Positions 18,455 through 27,929 are shown, counted from the stretch's first letter. The stretch is DNA of 64,000 bases from Bordetella flabilis (GCF_001676725.1 NZ_CP016172.1:5771728-5835727); one strand, 5' to 3'. Notes: generated by a model not told the origin, from the sequence alone. Numbers and translations are program-made.

Positions 18455-18514
18455 ATTGGCCCCGCAAGAAATGGGCCAAGGGGACCGGCGGCGGTACTGG
18501 TCCGGTCCGACTGG

Positions 18515-19705
18515 TCAGCGTGGATCGGGGGCAACGCGCGCATCCGCCCGGCCCGCGATGGCGGCACGGAAGATGGCCGCGTACTGCGCCGCGTCGAAAG
18601 CCACCGGGTTGGTCCCCGCCGAAGGGTCGGCTTGCGCCATGCGGCCCACCAGGTCGGCGTCGCCGTCATGCAGGCCGATATCGGCGAGCGTGTGCGGAAT
18701 GCCGATGCGTTCACGCAGTTCCAGGATCCAGGCCTGTACGCCCTCGGCCGAGGCGCCGGGCAAGGCCAGGTACCGCGCCAGCGCTGCCAGCGGGGCCTGC
18801 AGGGCATGCGCGTTGGCCTGCACCACGTATGGCATCAGGACGGCATTGAGCAGCCCGTGGTGCGCGTCGTAGAGCGCGCCCAGGGGATGCGCCAGCGCGT
18901 GCATGGCGCCCAGTCCCTTCTGGAACGCCGTCGCCCCCATACAGGACGCCACCAGCATATGGTGGCGCGCCGCCAGGTCGCCGGCGTCCGCCACGGCGCG
19001 GGGCAGATAATGATTGACCAGGCGCATGCCCTCCAGCGCGATGCCTGCCGCCATCGGGTGATGAAACGGAGAACAATAGGCTTCCAGGCAGTGGGACAGT
19101 GCGTCCATGCCGGTGGCGGCGGTGACCGAGGGGGGCAGTCCGGTCGTAAGCGTCGCATCCAGGATCACAATGGCCGGCAACACGCGGGGATGGAAGATCA
19201 GCCGCTTCAGCCGCGCGTCCTCATCCATGATGACGGCCACCCGTCCCACTTCGGAGCCGGTCCCGGCCGTGGTGGGTATGGCCACCACGGGCGCCATACC
19301 TTCGACCTTTACGCGCATATGGTTGTCGCCGACGTCTTCGAAGTCCCATAGTGGCCTGTCCTGCCCAACCATGAGTGCGATGGCCTTGCCAGCATCCAGC
19401 GCGGACCCGCCGCCGAAGGCGACCACGCCGTCATGGCCACCACGGCGATAGGCCGCCACGCCGGCCTCGACATTGCGTCCCGTCGGATTGCCCTTGATTT
19501 CGTGGAACACACTGCAACCCAGGCCGGCGGCGCGACAGGCCGTCGCGGCCTGCTCCACCATCGGCAGCGCCGCGATACCGGGGTCCGTGACGATCAGTGG
19601 CCGCTTCATGCCGAGCGCGGCGCAGTGTTCGGGCAGTTCGGATATCCGCCCGGGCCCCACCTTGATGGCGGTCGGATAGTTCCAGTTCACGTGAGGCAGG
19701 TCCAT
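18515..19705 (-). CDS. Iron-containing (group III) alcohol dehydrogenase
   Basis: The 396-residue cytosolic enzyme interconverts an alcohol and aldehyde with NAD(P). The cofactor motif GGGSALDAGKAIA (98-110) and the metal ligands expected for this family are present: Asp201, His205, His269 and His283 (in MDALSHCLEAY, GAMHALAHPLG and YDAHHG). The ATG at 19705 has GAGGAAA upstream and fits the family length; an in-frame start at 19759 is less likely. It lies 64 bp downstream of an aldehyde dehydrogenase gene, which in turn follows a glutamine-synthetase-like gene. An alcohol-to-acid pathway is a reasonable guess; the substrate is unknown. Confidence 0.9.
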   Translation of the reverse strand: MDLPHVNWNYPTAIKVGPGRISELPEHCAALGMKRPLIVTDPGIAALPMVEQAATACRAAGLGCSVFHEIKGNPTGRNVEAGVAAYRRGGHDGVVAFGGGSALDAGKAIALMVGQDRPLWDFEDVGDNHMRVKVEGMAPVVAIPTTAGTGSEVGRVAVIMDEDARLKRLIFHPRVLPAIVILDATLTTGLPPSVTAATGMDALSHCLEAYCSPFHHPMAAGIALEGMRLVNHYLPRAVADAGDLAARHHMLVASCMGATAFQKGLGAMHALAHPLGALYDAHHGLLNAVLMPYVVQANAHALQAPLAALARYLALPGASAEGVQAWILELRERIGIPHTLADIGLHDGDADLVGRMAQADPSAGTNPVAFDAAQYAAIFRAAIAGRADARVAPDPR

Positions 19706-19769
19706 GATGGTTTCCTCGTGGGCGGCGGCGCCTGCCATGCCGGACATGACAGCAGGCAACGCGCGTCGC

Positions 19770-21158
19770 TCAGGCCATGCGCAGATGGAAGGATTTCGGG
19801 CGGGTCAATTGTTCGTAGCCCAGCACGGATAGCGACACACCGCGTCCGCTGTCCTTGACACCTGTCCATGCCAGACCGGGATCCAGGTAGTCGCAGCGGT
19901 TCATGAAGAACGTGCCGGTGTGTACTCGCTGGCCGATGCCGATGGCGGCCTCTCGATCGCGCGTGTAGACCGCGGCGGTCAGGCCATACGGGCTGTCGTT
20001 CATCAGCGACACCGCTTCATCATCGCTGTCGACCGGCATCACGCCCACGACGGGTCCGAAGCATTCGTCGCGCATGATGCGCATGGTGTGGTCGACGTGG
20101 GTGAGCAAGGCCGGCGCGACATAGGCGCTGCCCGCGCGCGCCGCCGGGAAATAGGCGGCATCGGCGACATTGCGCGCGCCCTGGCGCACCGCCTGTTCCA
20201 CCACCTCTCGCACACCCTGCGCGGCAGCCGCACGAACTACCGGTCCCAACGTCGTGGCGGGGTCGCGGGGATCGCCCAGCACATAGCGGTTGGTCAGCAC
20301 CGCCGCCTGTTCGATGAAGGCATCGTGCACGCGCCGCGCCACATAAATGCGCTGTATGCCGCAACACGACTGGCCGGCATTGAAGAATGCGCCGTCCACC
20401 AGGGATTCCGCAGCAGCCTCGATATCGGCGTCTCCGCGGACGTATGCGGGATCGTTGCCGCCCAGCTCCAGGCCGACCCCGATGAACCGGCCCGCCGCGC
20501 TCTCTTCCACGGCACGCCCGCCGCGGACCGAGCCGGTAAAGGATACGAAACCGACCTCCGGCGCGCGCACCAGCCGCTGCGTGGTGGCATGATCGGCATG
20601 CACGTACGAAAAAACGCCGGCAGGCAGGCCCGCTTCCATGAATGCCGTGTGCATGAGCTCGGCGCACAATGGCGTTTGCTCGGAGTGCTTCAGGATCACC
20701 GCGTTGCCCGCCATCAGCGCGGGAACGATGCTGTTGACGGCGGTGAGCAATGGGTAGTTCCAGGGTGCGATCGTCAGCGTGACGCCGATGGGCTCGCGCC
20801 GGATGAACCGCTCGCGGTCGCTGCCGGGCGCCGCGGCCACCGGCTGCAGGGCATAGGGTGCGATTGCGATCATATGCCGGGCGCGTGCGGCGAAGCCGTC
20901 CACTTCGAGCGGCGCGTGACGGCTGGGCCGTCCCATCTGCGTCGTGATGGCCTGCGCGATGTCGGATTTGGCGGCGACGAATCGCTCCACCGCCTGTGTC
21001 AGCACGCGGGCACGTTCAAGGACGTCGACGTCCTGCCATTGCCGTTGCGCCGCGCACGCCTGATGCAGTATCGCCTGGATCTGTTGCTCGTTCGCGTATG
21101 GCCTGCGCACGGCTTCGCGGCCGTCTATGGGGCTGATGGTGATGAATTCCTGTGACAT
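19770..21158 (-). CDS. NAD(P)-dependent aldehyde dehydrogenase
   Basis: The 462-residue protein is a member of the aldehyde dehydrogenase superfamily, succinate-semialdehyde-like branch. Motifs are in order: APWNYPL (131-137), Lys157, the catalytic-base segment GLELGGNDP (Glu231) and the nucleophile segment NAGQSCCG (Cys265). It oxidises an aldehyde to an acid in the cytosol. It sits between an iron alcohol dehydrogenase and a glutamine-synthetase-like ligase on the same strand. This recalls gamma-glutamyl-polyamine or amino-alcohol degradation, where a gamma-glutamylated aldehyde is oxidised. The specific substrate is inferred only from context. Confidence 0.9.
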   Translation of the reverse strand: MSQEFITISPIDGREAVRRPYANEQQIQAILHQACAAQRQWQDVDVLERARVLTQAVERFVAAKSDIAQAITTQMGRPSRHAPLEVDGFAARARHMIAIAPYALQPVAAAPGSDRERFIRREPIGVTLTIAPWNYPLLTAVNSIVPALMAGNAVILKHSEQTPLCAELMHTAFMEAGLPAGVFSYVHADHATTQRLVRAPEVGFVSFTGSVRGGRAVEESAAGRFIGVGLELGGNDPAYVRGDADIEAAAESLVDGAFFNAGQSCCGIQRIYVARRVHDAFIEQAAVLTNRYVLGDPRDPATTLGPVVRAAAAQGVREVVEQAVRQGARNVADAAYFPAARAGSAYVAPALLTHVDHTMRIMRDECFGPVVGVMPVDSDDEAVSLMNDSPYGLTAAVYTRDREAAIGIGQRVHTGTFFMNRCDYLDPGLAWTGVKDSGRGVSLSVLGYEQLTRPKSFHLRMA

Positions 21159-21200
21159 ACGGGCCGGCTCCGGGATACGCGAGACTGCAATGACGTCGAG

Positions 21201-22586
21201 TCAGATGATCTCGAAATAGCGCGCCAGTTCCCAGTCGGTCACATGGCGGCGGAACATGCGTTCTTCCCATTCGCGCGTGGCGGCGTAGTGCTCCACGAAG
21301 GCATCGCCGAACAGCCCGCGCGCGGCCTCGGACCCCTTCAGGCGCTGGGCCGCTTCCCACAAAGTGGTCGGCAGCTTGAGCGCCTCGGGAAAGCGCTGCT
21401 CGTAAGCGTTGCCCTGTACAGGCTGCTCCGGGCGCAAATCCTTTTCGATGCCATACAAGCCGGACGCCAGTGCGGCCGCGAGCGCGAGATAGGGATTGGC
21501 GTCGGCCGATCCGATGCGTACTTCGACGCGCTGCGATTTGTCCGTGCCGGGAATGAGCCGTATGGCGGTCGTGCGGTTTTCCACGCCCCAGGTCGCGTCC
21601 AGTGGCGCCCAGAACCCCGGCACGAGCCGCGAGTAGCTATTGATGGTCTGCGCGTACATCGCCATGAATTCCGGCATATAACGCTGCACGCCGGCCAGGA
21701 AGGCCGCTTGCGTGGCGCTCATCCCGTGCGGCTGCTCGGCATCATGAAAAGCCGATTTCCCGGTGGCGCGATCGCGCAGCGATACATGGATATGGCCGCT
21801 CTGCCCGGAATGCCTCGGCGACCATTTCGCCATGAAGGTGGCCATCAATCCATTCTGCTGCGCCAGCGCTTTCGCAAAGGTCTTGAACAGGAATCCCTTG
21901 TCCGCCGCGGCGGCCGCGCCGTCCACACCGAGCGCGGCCTCGAGTACGCCGGGGCCGGTCTCGGTATGCAGCCCTTCGATCGGCATGTCCATGCGTTCGC
22001 AGAGATCCAGCAATTGCCGATAGAAGTCGCCGTTGACGGTGCTGCGCAGCATGGAATAGCCGAAGTTGCCTTCGGTCCAGGTCTGCAGGTTGCGATAGCC
22101 TTTCTCGCGCACCGATTGCGGCGTTTCCCGGAACATGAAGAATTCATACTCGAGCGCGGCGAAGGCGTCGTAACCCATGCCCTGCGCGCGGTCGATGACG
22201 CGATGAAGCAGTCGGCGCGGACAGACTTCAGCGGCCGGACCCGTGAAATCAGCGAGGAAGAGCAGCATGTCCTGCCCGCCGGGGCCTTTTTCCAATGGCA
22301 ACCGCCGGCAGGAAGCGGGATCGATCTGCACCTGGGCATCCGGATAGGCAGTATGCCAGCCGGTGTACTTGCCGTTGTCGTAAAGCTGGTCGTCGATATC
22401 CCAGCCGAAAACTACGTCGCAGAACGCCAGACCCGACGTCAGCGCGGAAAGGAACTTATCCTTGCGCAGGTACTTGCCGAGCATCAGCCCATCGATATCC
22501 GACAAGCCCACCTTGATATGCGTCAGTGGGCTGGCCTGCACCAGCCGCGCGGCATCGTCCGCTGTTCTCACCCCTTCTGCTTGCAT
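21201..22586 (-). CDS. Glutamine synthetase family protein (gamma-glutamyl-amine ligase-like)
   Basis: The 461-residue protein has the glutamine synthetase fold. An N-terminal beta-grasp part contains GLSDIDGLMLGKYL, then the catalytic domain follows with ALEYEFFMF, a His/Asn nucleotide loop (SGQSGHIHVSL) and NRTTAIRLIPGTDKSQRVEVRIG. It is similar to PuuA-type ligases that join glutamate to an amine rather than to ammonia. True GlnA tail features such as the adenylylation tyrosine are not evident. ATG 22586 has AAGGTGG eight bases upstream; the frame stays open upstream without homology. It is divergent from a DeoR regulator and 42 bp from the aldehyde dehydrogenase, suggesting an amine-utilisation operon. 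Confidence 0.85.
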   Translation of the reverse strand: MQAEGVRTADDAARLVQASPLTHIKVGLSDIDGLMLGKYLRKDKFLSALTSGLAFCDVVFGWDIDDQLYDNGKYTGWHTAYPDAQVQIDPASCRRLPLEKGPGGQDMLLFLADFTGPAAEVCPRRLLHRVIDRAQGMGYDAFAALEYEFFMFRETPQSVREKGYRNLQTWTEGNFGYSMLRSTVNGDFYRQLLDLCERMDMPIEGLHTETGPGVLEAALGVDGAAAAADKGFLFKTFAKALAQQNGLMATFMAKWSPRHSGQSGHIHVSLRDRATGKSAFHDAEQPHGMSATQAAFLAGVQRYMPEFMAMYAQTINSYSRLVPGFWAPLDATWGVENRTTAIRLIPGTDKSQRVEVRIGSADANPYLALAAALASGLYGIEKDLRPEQPVQGNAYEQRFPEALKLPTTLWEAAQRLKGSEAARGLFGDAFVEHYAATREWEERMFRRHVTDWELARYFEII

Positions 22587-22681
22587 GGCCCGACCACCTT
22601 TACGTTGAGTCAAAACCGCTAAGCGTCGGCGGGCATGGAGCCCGGCGCGTCGTCCAATCGAGTCTAGACACCTTGGCTCAA

Positions 22682-22691
22682 GTTTGCAAAC
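22682..22691. promoter_or_regulatory. Palindromic operator candidate between the GS-like gene and deoR-family gene
   Basis: GTTTGCAAAC is a perfect 10-bp palindrome in the 136-bp divergent promoter region, 32 bp before the regulator start. It is a plausible binding site for the DeoR-family protein, but no second copy was seen. Confidence 0.3.
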
Positions 22692-22722
22692 ATAGCGCGC
22701 GACGCGGAGGCAGCGAACGACC

Positions 22723-23511
22723 ATGTGGCAGGAAGAGCGGTACCAAAGGATAAGGAAGATGCTCGCGGCCCTGCACAGCGTGTCGACAGACCGTATCGCC
22801 AGTGAACTGGGCGTTTCTCGCGAGACGGTACGACGGGATCTCATCGCCCTGGAAGAGACGGGTGCTTTGCGCCGTACGCACGGCGGCGCGACGTCCACCG
22901 ACCCGGCGGATGCGACGCCGCTGGCGCAACCGGTTTCGCTGGCGCCGCGCGGCGATGGACGTCACCCCCGCGCCATTACGCGTGCCGCGGCCGGCTTGCT
23001 GTCGAACGGGCAGACGCTGTTCATGGAAGCCGGCGACATGGCGCTGCACATGGCGGATGCGCTGACTGTGCTGCACGGCCTGACCTTGATCACCAATTCG
23101 TTCGAGGCCGCGATGCGGGTCTGCGCCAGTACGCAGCATGCCGCGCATGGCAATCGGGCCGTGGTGCTGGGCGGCGTGGCGTACGGTCCGCTGGCCGCCA
23201 CGCTGGGAGACCAGGCAATCAACGAAATCCACCGCTACACCGTCGATGCGGCCCTGCTCTTCCCTAGCTGGGTGGAAGCCCGGCATGGCGCGACCCATGG
23301 CGAACTGGAACGCGCGGAAGCGGGGCGCGCCATGGCGGCCAATGCGCATCGCGTCATCGTGCTGGCCGACGATGAACGGATAGGACGCAGCGGCAGGGTT
23401 TCGTACTGCGCCGCCGATCGTGTGACCACGCTGGTGACAAACCGCAAAGCCGAGGCCACGGAAGGCTATGACGGCCTGGCGGCCGCGGTGGGCAACGTGG
23501 TACTGGCGTAG
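22723..23511 (+). CDS. DeoR/GlpR family transcriptional regulator
   Basis: The 262-residue regulator opens with a winged helix typical of DeoR proteins (RIASELGVSRETVRRDLIALEETGALRRTHGGA, about residues 25-57). A sugar-phosphate-isomerase-like effector domain follows (GQTLFMEAGDMALHMADAL, TLITNSF). DeoR proteins usually repress a neighbouring catabolic operon until a phosphorylated intermediate binds. Here the divergent glutamine-synthetase-like/aldehyde/alcohol dehydrogenase genes are the natural target. The effector lysine pattern differs from GlpR, so a non-sugar ligand is possible. Confidence 0.88.
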   Translation: MWQEERYQRIRKMLAALHSVSTDRIASELGVSRETVRRDLIALEETGALRRTHGGATSTDPADATPLAQPVSLAPRGDGRHPRAITRAAAGLLSNGQTLFMEAGDMALHMADALTVLHGLTLITNSFEAAMRVCASTQHAAHGNRAVVLGGVAYGPLAATLGDQAINEIHRYTVDAALLFPSWVEARHGATHGELERAEAGRAMAANAHRVIVLADDERIGRSGRVSYCAADRVTTLVTNRKAEATEGYDGLAAAVGNVVLA

Positions 23512-23668
23512 CAGCGGTCGCGAGCAGCGCGGCGCCTGTCGCTGAAGCCGGTTTGCGCGTCATCGTCGTAGCGCAGCCGATCCTCCAGGCTGAGCCTGGC
23601 ATAGCGGGCTGCGAGTCATGGACCCGGCAGGGCACAGGCTGCCCGGTGCGCCGCACACGGCTTGATCG

Positions 23669-24694
23669 CTACTGCGCGTCGAACCAGGACTGCAGCGTCG
23701 CGCGGTCGTTGGTGGACATGAGCGCCAGCATCAGCAGTACGCGTGCTTTCTGGGGGCTTAGTGCGGCCGCGGCGATAAAGCCAAGTTCATCGTCGTCCAC
23801 TTCGACGCCGCGTCCGACATATCCGCGTCCCGTGCGCGAAGCACGCACGACGGCCACGCCCCGCGCGGCTGCGTCCGCGAGCGCGCGCATCGCCGCGGCG
23901 CTGGCATTGCCGTTGCCGACGCCGGCCAGCACCACGCCCTGGTAACGAGCCGCCATGAATTCGGCCACGTCGGCCTGCATATCGGCATGCGCATGCAGGA
24001 CGCCCACGCGCGGCCATTGCGCGGGCTCTGCCAATGGCATGCGCGGCCGCGCTCCCCATACGCCGCCGTGCGAACGCGGCGGTTGGTAGAACAGCGGCAT
24101 GTCACCTTCCATGACCCCCGCAATGCCACGATCGGGCGAAGCAAAGGCGGCCAGGCCCGAGGCCGCGATTTTTTGCACGCGGAGGGCGTCATGAATGTGT
24201 TCGTTCATCAGGACAAGCGCGCCGCGATCGCGTGCACTGGCATGTCCGGCCAGTGCCACGGCGGCGTACAGATTGGCCGGACCGTCGGCCCCCAACGCGG
24301 TGGCGGGTCGCATGGCGCCCGTCAGGACCAAGGGCTTGCCTGGAGGAATGACAAGGTCGAGGAAATACGCCGTCTCTTCGATCGTATCGGTACCGTGGGT
24401 GATCACGATACCGTCGACCTGTTCGTCTTCGCACAACGCCGCCACGCGCGTTGCCAGGGCATGCCATATATCGTGTCGCATGTCCTGGCTGCCCACGCTG
24501 GCGATCTGCTCGGCTTGCAAGGTGGCGATCGCCGCCAATCCCGGCACGGCCGCCAGCAGCTGGTCGATGCCGAAGGCCCCGGCGGCATAGCTCGTACCGT
24601 CGCCCGGCGTCGACGTGCCGGCAATGGTGCCGCCGGTTGCCAGAACGGCGATGCGCGGCAGGCGCGATGCGGTGCGTTCTGCCTCAGGCATCAT
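23669..24694 (-). CDS. Asparaginase (type II-like L-asparaginase/glutaminase)
   Basis: The 341-residue protein carries both catalytic triad segments of bacterial asparaginases. These are ATGGTIAG near residue 20 (nucleophile Thr) and DGIVITHGTDTIEETAYFL around residue 95 (Thr-Asp pair). TGAMRPATALGADGPANL follows. It hydrolyses asparagine, perhaps glutamine, to the acid and ammonia. No signal peptide is visible, so it should be cytosolic, unlike periplasmic AnsB. The first two codons are both ATG, and the start overlaps the parB stop by 8-11 bases. Translation is thus probably coupled to parB, although the function is unrelated. Confidence 0.9.
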   Translation of the reverse strand: MMPEAERTASRLPRIAVLATGGTIAGTSTPGDGTSYAAGAFGIDQLLAAVPGLAAIATLQAEQIASVGSQDMRHDIWHALATRVAALCEDEQVDGIVITHGTDTIEETAYFLDLVIPPGKPLVLTGAMRPATALGADGPANLYAAVALAGHASARDRGALVLMNEHIHDALRVQKIAASGLAAFASPDRGIAGVMEGDMPLFYQPPRSHGGVWGARPRMPLAEPAQWPRVGVLHAHADMQADVAEFMAARYQGVVLAGVGNGNASAAAMRALADAAARGVAVVRASRTGRGYVGRGVEVDDDELGFIAAAALSPQKARVLLMLALMSTNDRATLQSWFDAQ

Positions 24695-25604
24695 CCAATA
24701 CGCCCGACAGCCCCTGCTTTTCCAGCAAGGCGTTCAGGTGTTCCCAACCGTGGAAGTCGATGATGATCTGCCCGCGTTCGCGTGCGCCCACCTTCAGGCT
24801 CACCCGTGTGCCAAGAAAATCCGACATGGCTTCCTCCAGCCGCGCGACGTCGCGCGAGCCGTTCAGGCCTTTCTTGCTGCGCAGCGTGGTTTCGCTTTCC
24901 TTGGCGGTCTTGGTCACCAGCTTTTCCGCATCGCGCACCGAAAGTCGCTTGGCGATGATCTGGTTTGCCAGCTGTATCTGCGTGGCGCCGTCCACCGCCA
25001 GCAATGCCCTGGCGTGCCCCATGTCGATGTCGCCAGCCAGCAGCATTGTTTGCACGGCCGGTGCAAGATTGAGCAGACGCAGCAGATTGCTGGTCGCCGA
25101 GCGCGATCGCCCGATCGCCTGCGCCGCCTGCTCATGGGTCAGGCCGAACTCATCCAACAGCCGGCGGACGCCCTGCGCCTCTTCGAGCGGGTTCAGGTCT
25201 TCGCGCTGGATGTTCTCGATGAGCGCCATCACGGCGGCTTTCTCATCGGGAACATCGCGCACGAGCACGGGAACCTCTTTCAGCCCGGCGAGCTGCGCCG
25301 CCCGGAAACGGCGTTCACCCGCGATGATTTCATATTGGCCGGAGGCGTTGTCGCCCAGTGCCCGCACCAGGATGGGCTGCATGATGCCCTGCGTGCGTAT
25401 GGACTCTGCCAGTTCGTTCAGCGCGCCCTCGTCCATGCGGGTGCGCGGCTGGTATTTGCCGGCGCGCATCCTGGATACCGGCAGGACATTGGGCGGACCG
25501 TCCTCTTTCGGCGCGGACTTGCCCAGCGTTTCGATGGCGGGCATATCCGCGCCCAGCAGCGCGTCCAGTCCGCGTCCCAGTCCTTTCGGTTTCTTGGTGG
25601 CCAT
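24684..25604 (-). CDS. parB: Chromosome-partitioning protein ParB
   Basis: The 306-residue CTP-dependent clamp binds parS and spreads on origin-proximal DNA. The N-terminal PNVLPVSRMRAGKYQPR segment, the GERRFRAAQLAG motif (nucleotide-binding box), the ENIQREDLNPLEEA helix, the HTH (TLEQAAQAIGRS-like) and a C-terminal dimerisation domain are all visible. Five matching parS sites lie 4-6 kb away in front of mnmG. It is separated from parA by a GNAT gene, an unusual arrangement compared with the directly adjacent parA-parB of most bacteria. Confidence 0.97.
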   Translation of the reverse strand: MATKKPKGLGRGLDALLGADMPAIETLGKSAPKEDGPPNVLPVSRMRAGKYQPRTRMDEGALNELAESIRTQGIMQPILVRALGDNASGQYEIIAGERRFRAAQLAGLKEVPVLVRDVPDEKAAVMALIENIQREDLNPLEEAQGVRRLLDEFGLTHEQAAQAIGRSRSATSNLLRLLNLAPAVQTMLLAGDIDMGHARALLAVDGATQIQLANQIIAKRLSVRDAEKLVTKTAKESETTLRSKKGLNGSRDVARLEEAMSDFLGTRVSLKVGARERGQIIIDFHGWEHLNALLEKQGLSGVLDDA

Positions 25605-25636
25605 ATATAGTTTCCCAGCGTGCCCTTGCGGGCCGC

Positions 25637-26437
25637 TCAGTTATGTTGATGCGTCCGATACCAGTACGCGTACTGATCGACGAAACCCAGCGTCGCGTAC
25701 AGCGACCGTGCTGCCGTATTGGCGTATTCGACTTGCAGGTAGGCGGTACGCGCGCCGGCGTCGCGGCCGATGCCCAGGAGCCGGTCCGCCAACTGGCGCG
25801 CATAGCCGCGCCGCCGTACGTTTTCGCGCACCACCACGTCGAATATGCCGACGAGATCGCCGTCCATCACCGCCATGCCCGCAGCCACGCAGGCACCCGT
25901 TTCGTCGCTTGCCAGCAGACGGACGCAGGGCACGGCAATAGAGGCGAGACGCTGCGCATGCTCGGCGACATGCTCGGGCGCATAGTCGCGCAACGTCCCT
26001 GTTACCCGCGCGAACCGCGCGGGATCGGCTTGTTCGTATCGTAGCGTCTGACGCGCCGGAGCGGGAGCGGGCTGCGGCAGGGACTGGGCCATGACGCAGG
26101 TTTCGTCGGTGCGTTGGAATCCGCGTGCCGCGAGTTGGCCGTCCAAGGCGTCATCGGGTCCGGCCGAAGTCAGCCTGAAGATGAGCGGCTGCGCGGCGCG
26201 CGCATAGACGCCCGCGCAGAAGCGCAGCTTTTCGTCCAGCTCGCGTCGGGCAGGGCCGATCACATTGATGCTGCGCGCCCGCCGGGCCTTGGCCGGGGCC
26301 CACCGTACCAGCCAGCCGTCATAGAGCATCTGCTCGCGCACCACGGTCGCGTTCAGCGCGGCTTCCTCGACACGAGCCGACAAGGCTGCCGCGGCCAAGG
26401 AGACGGATTCCATCTTCGCCGATGCGTGGCTCTGCAT
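25637..26437 (-). CDS. GNAT family N-acetyltransferase
   Basis: The 266-residue protein has a C-terminal GNAT domain. The acetyl-CoA loop is represented by VVVRENVRRRGYARQLADRLL (about residues 204-224), followed by TAYLQVEYANTAARSLYATLGF and a Tyr-rich end. The N-terminal half (EQMLYDGWLVRWAPAKARRARSINVI) resembles a degenerate second GNAT lobe. The acceptor is unknown. It starts four bases after the parA stop and ends 32 bp before parB, so it is part of the partition operon. An alternative start is the ATG at 26413. Whether it modifies ParA, ParB or something unrelated cannot be told. Confidence 0.88.
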   Translation of the reverse strand: MQSHASAKMESVSLAAAALSARVEEAALNATVVREQMLYDGWLVRWAPAKARRARSINVIGPARRELDEKLRFCAGVYARAAQPLIFRLTSAGPDDALDGQLAARGFQRTDETCVMAQSLPQPAPAPARQTLRYEQADPARFARVTGTLRDYAPEHVAEHAQRLASIAVPCVRLLASDETGACVAAGMAVMDGDLVGIFDVVVRENVRRRGYARQLADRLLGIGRDAGARTAYLQVEYANTAARSLYATLGFVDQYAYWYRTHQHN

Positions 26438-26441
26438 GGCT

Positions 26442-27242
26442 TCAGTCGGCCAACGCCTTGACCCGTTCGATCATCTCCGCGCCGAACGAAATATAAGCCT
26501 GTGCGCCGCGCGATGTGCGGTCGTACACCACGCCCGGCATCCCGTAGCTAGGCGCCTCGGCCAGACGCACATTGCGCGGCACGACCGTGGCGAACACCTT
26601 GTCGCCGAAATGCGCTTCCAGCTGTGCCGAAACCTGCTGCTGCAGCGTCATGCGCGGATCGAACATCACGCGCAGCAAACCGATGACGCGCAGCTGCGGA
26701 TTGATGTTGTGATGCACGCGCTTGATGGTATTGACCAGGTCGGATAATCCTTCGAGGGCGAAGTATTCGCACTGCATGGGAATGATGACACCATGCGCCG
26801 CGGCCAAGCCGTTCAAGGTGAGCAACGACAGCGTTGGCGGGCAGTCGATCAGGATGAAGTCGTATTCCTCCATGACCGTTTCCAGGGCCGTCCGCAGTTG
26901 CCGTTCGCGAGCCTCCATCTGCACCAGGTCGATCTCCGCGCCCGCGAGTTCGCGGTTGGCCGGCAATACGTCATAGCCGCCCACTTCGGACCGCACACGC
27001 GCTTCGGCGATGGTGACGTCGCCGATAAGTACCTGGTAAAGATTCGATTGCAGGCCGGCCTTGTCGATGCCGCTGCCCATGGTCGCATTGCCTTGCGGAT
27101 CCAGGTCCACCAGCAGTACGCGCTTGTCGTGCGTGGCCAGGCCCGCCGCCAGGTTGATGGCGGTAGTGGTTTTGCCGACACCGCCCTTCTGGTTCGCGAT
27201 GCAAAAAACACGGGCGGATTTGCGGGGCACTGTTTGGTTCAT
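26442..27242 (-). CDS. parA: Chromosome-partitioning ATPase ParA
   Basis: The 266-residue Walker-type ATPase binds DNA non-specifically and moves ParB-parS complexes. The deviant Walker A ([11 protein letters not shown], with signature Lys19-20 region and Lys24) and Walker B ([14 protein letters not shown]) are intact. A short N-terminal extension before the P-loop fits chromosomal (type I soj-like) ParA, not the plasmid type with an HTH. AAGGAAAT precedes the ATG. It is 12 bp downstream of rsmG. Confidence 0.97.
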   Translation of the reverse strand: MNQTVPRKSARVFCIANQKGGVGKTTTAINLAAGLATHDKRVLLVDLDPQGNATMGSGIDKAGLQSNLYQVLIGDVTIAEARVRSEVGGYDVLPANRELAGAEIDLVQMEARERQLRTALETVMEEYDFILIDCPPTLSLLTLNGLAAAHGVIIPMQCEYFALEGLSDLVNTIKRVHHNINPQLRVIGLLRVMFDPRMTLQQQVSAQLEAHFGDKVFATVVPRNVRLAEAPSYGMPGVVYDRTSRGAQAYISFGAEMIERVKALAD

Positions 27243-27254
27243 GGATTTCCTTGA

Positions 27255-27929
27255 CTACGCGCCGGCGCGGCGCATCCAGACGAGGCATCGCTGCGCGTCC
27301 AGCTCGGGCACGTCTATGGGGTCTATCCGGGCGACTTGCCACCGGCCCGCGGCATGCAGCTGGGCGATCTCGTCGTCCGGAACCTTGCCCTTCAGGGCGA
27401 CGAGGGTACCATCTGGCGCCACGTGCTGTCCTGCCAGGCGGGCGAAGTCGTCCAGCGCGGCGAATGCGCGCGAGGTGACGACATTGCAGCCCCCTGGCGG
27501 CAATTGTTCCACCCGTGCGTGTTCGGCCGTGAGATTGCGCAACTTGAGGGTCGCGGCAGCCTGCCGTATGAAGGCGGTTTTCTTGTCCACGGCGTCGATG
27601 CAGGTCACCTCCCACTCGGGCCGCATGATCGCCAGGATCACACCGGGCAGCCCGGCGCCCGCCCCGATATCGTAGAGCCGGCCCTGGGCCGGCATGGCGG
27701 CATCCAGCGGGTTCACCACGGCCAGGCTGTCGAAGACATGTTGCACCAGCATCTGGCCGGCGTCGCGTATGGCGGTGAGGTTGTACGTGCGGTTCCAGCG
27801 CTGCAACAGCGCAAGGTAGGCCAACAGCTTGTCGGCCTGATCGTTCGTGACGGCGAGCGACAGCGCCGCGCACGCACGCCGAAGCCGCGCGTCCTCGGGG
27901 CCGTGGGGCGGGGCCTGCTGCGGCTTCAT
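27255..27929 (-). CDS. rsmG: 16S rRNA (guanine527-N7)-methyltransferase RsmG
   Basis: The 224-residue SAM-dependent methyltransferase modifies G527 of 16S rRNA. The N-terminal [16 protein letters not shown], the SAM-binding [17 protein letters not shown] and the [13 protein letters not shown] segments are typical of GidB. Its start overlaps the mnmG stop in ATGA (27926-27929), so the two are translationally coupled. Confidence 0.97.
   Translation of the reverse strand: MKPQQAPPHGPEDARLRRACAALSLAVTNDQADKLLAYLALLQRWNRTYNLTAIRDAGQMLVQHVFDSLAVVNPLDAAMPAQGRLYDIGAGAGLPGVILAIMRPEWEVTCIDAVDKKTAFIRQAAATLKLRNLTAEHARVEQLPPGGCNVVTSRAFAALDDFARLAGQHVAPDGTLVALKGKVPDDEIAQLHAAGRWQVARIDPIDVPELDAQRCLVWMRRAGA

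Noticed and set aside
18081..18479. Protein-coding frame over tRNA-Tyr
   Set aside because: It overlaps the tRNA gene and its promoter; such frames over tRNA genes are known annotation artefacts.
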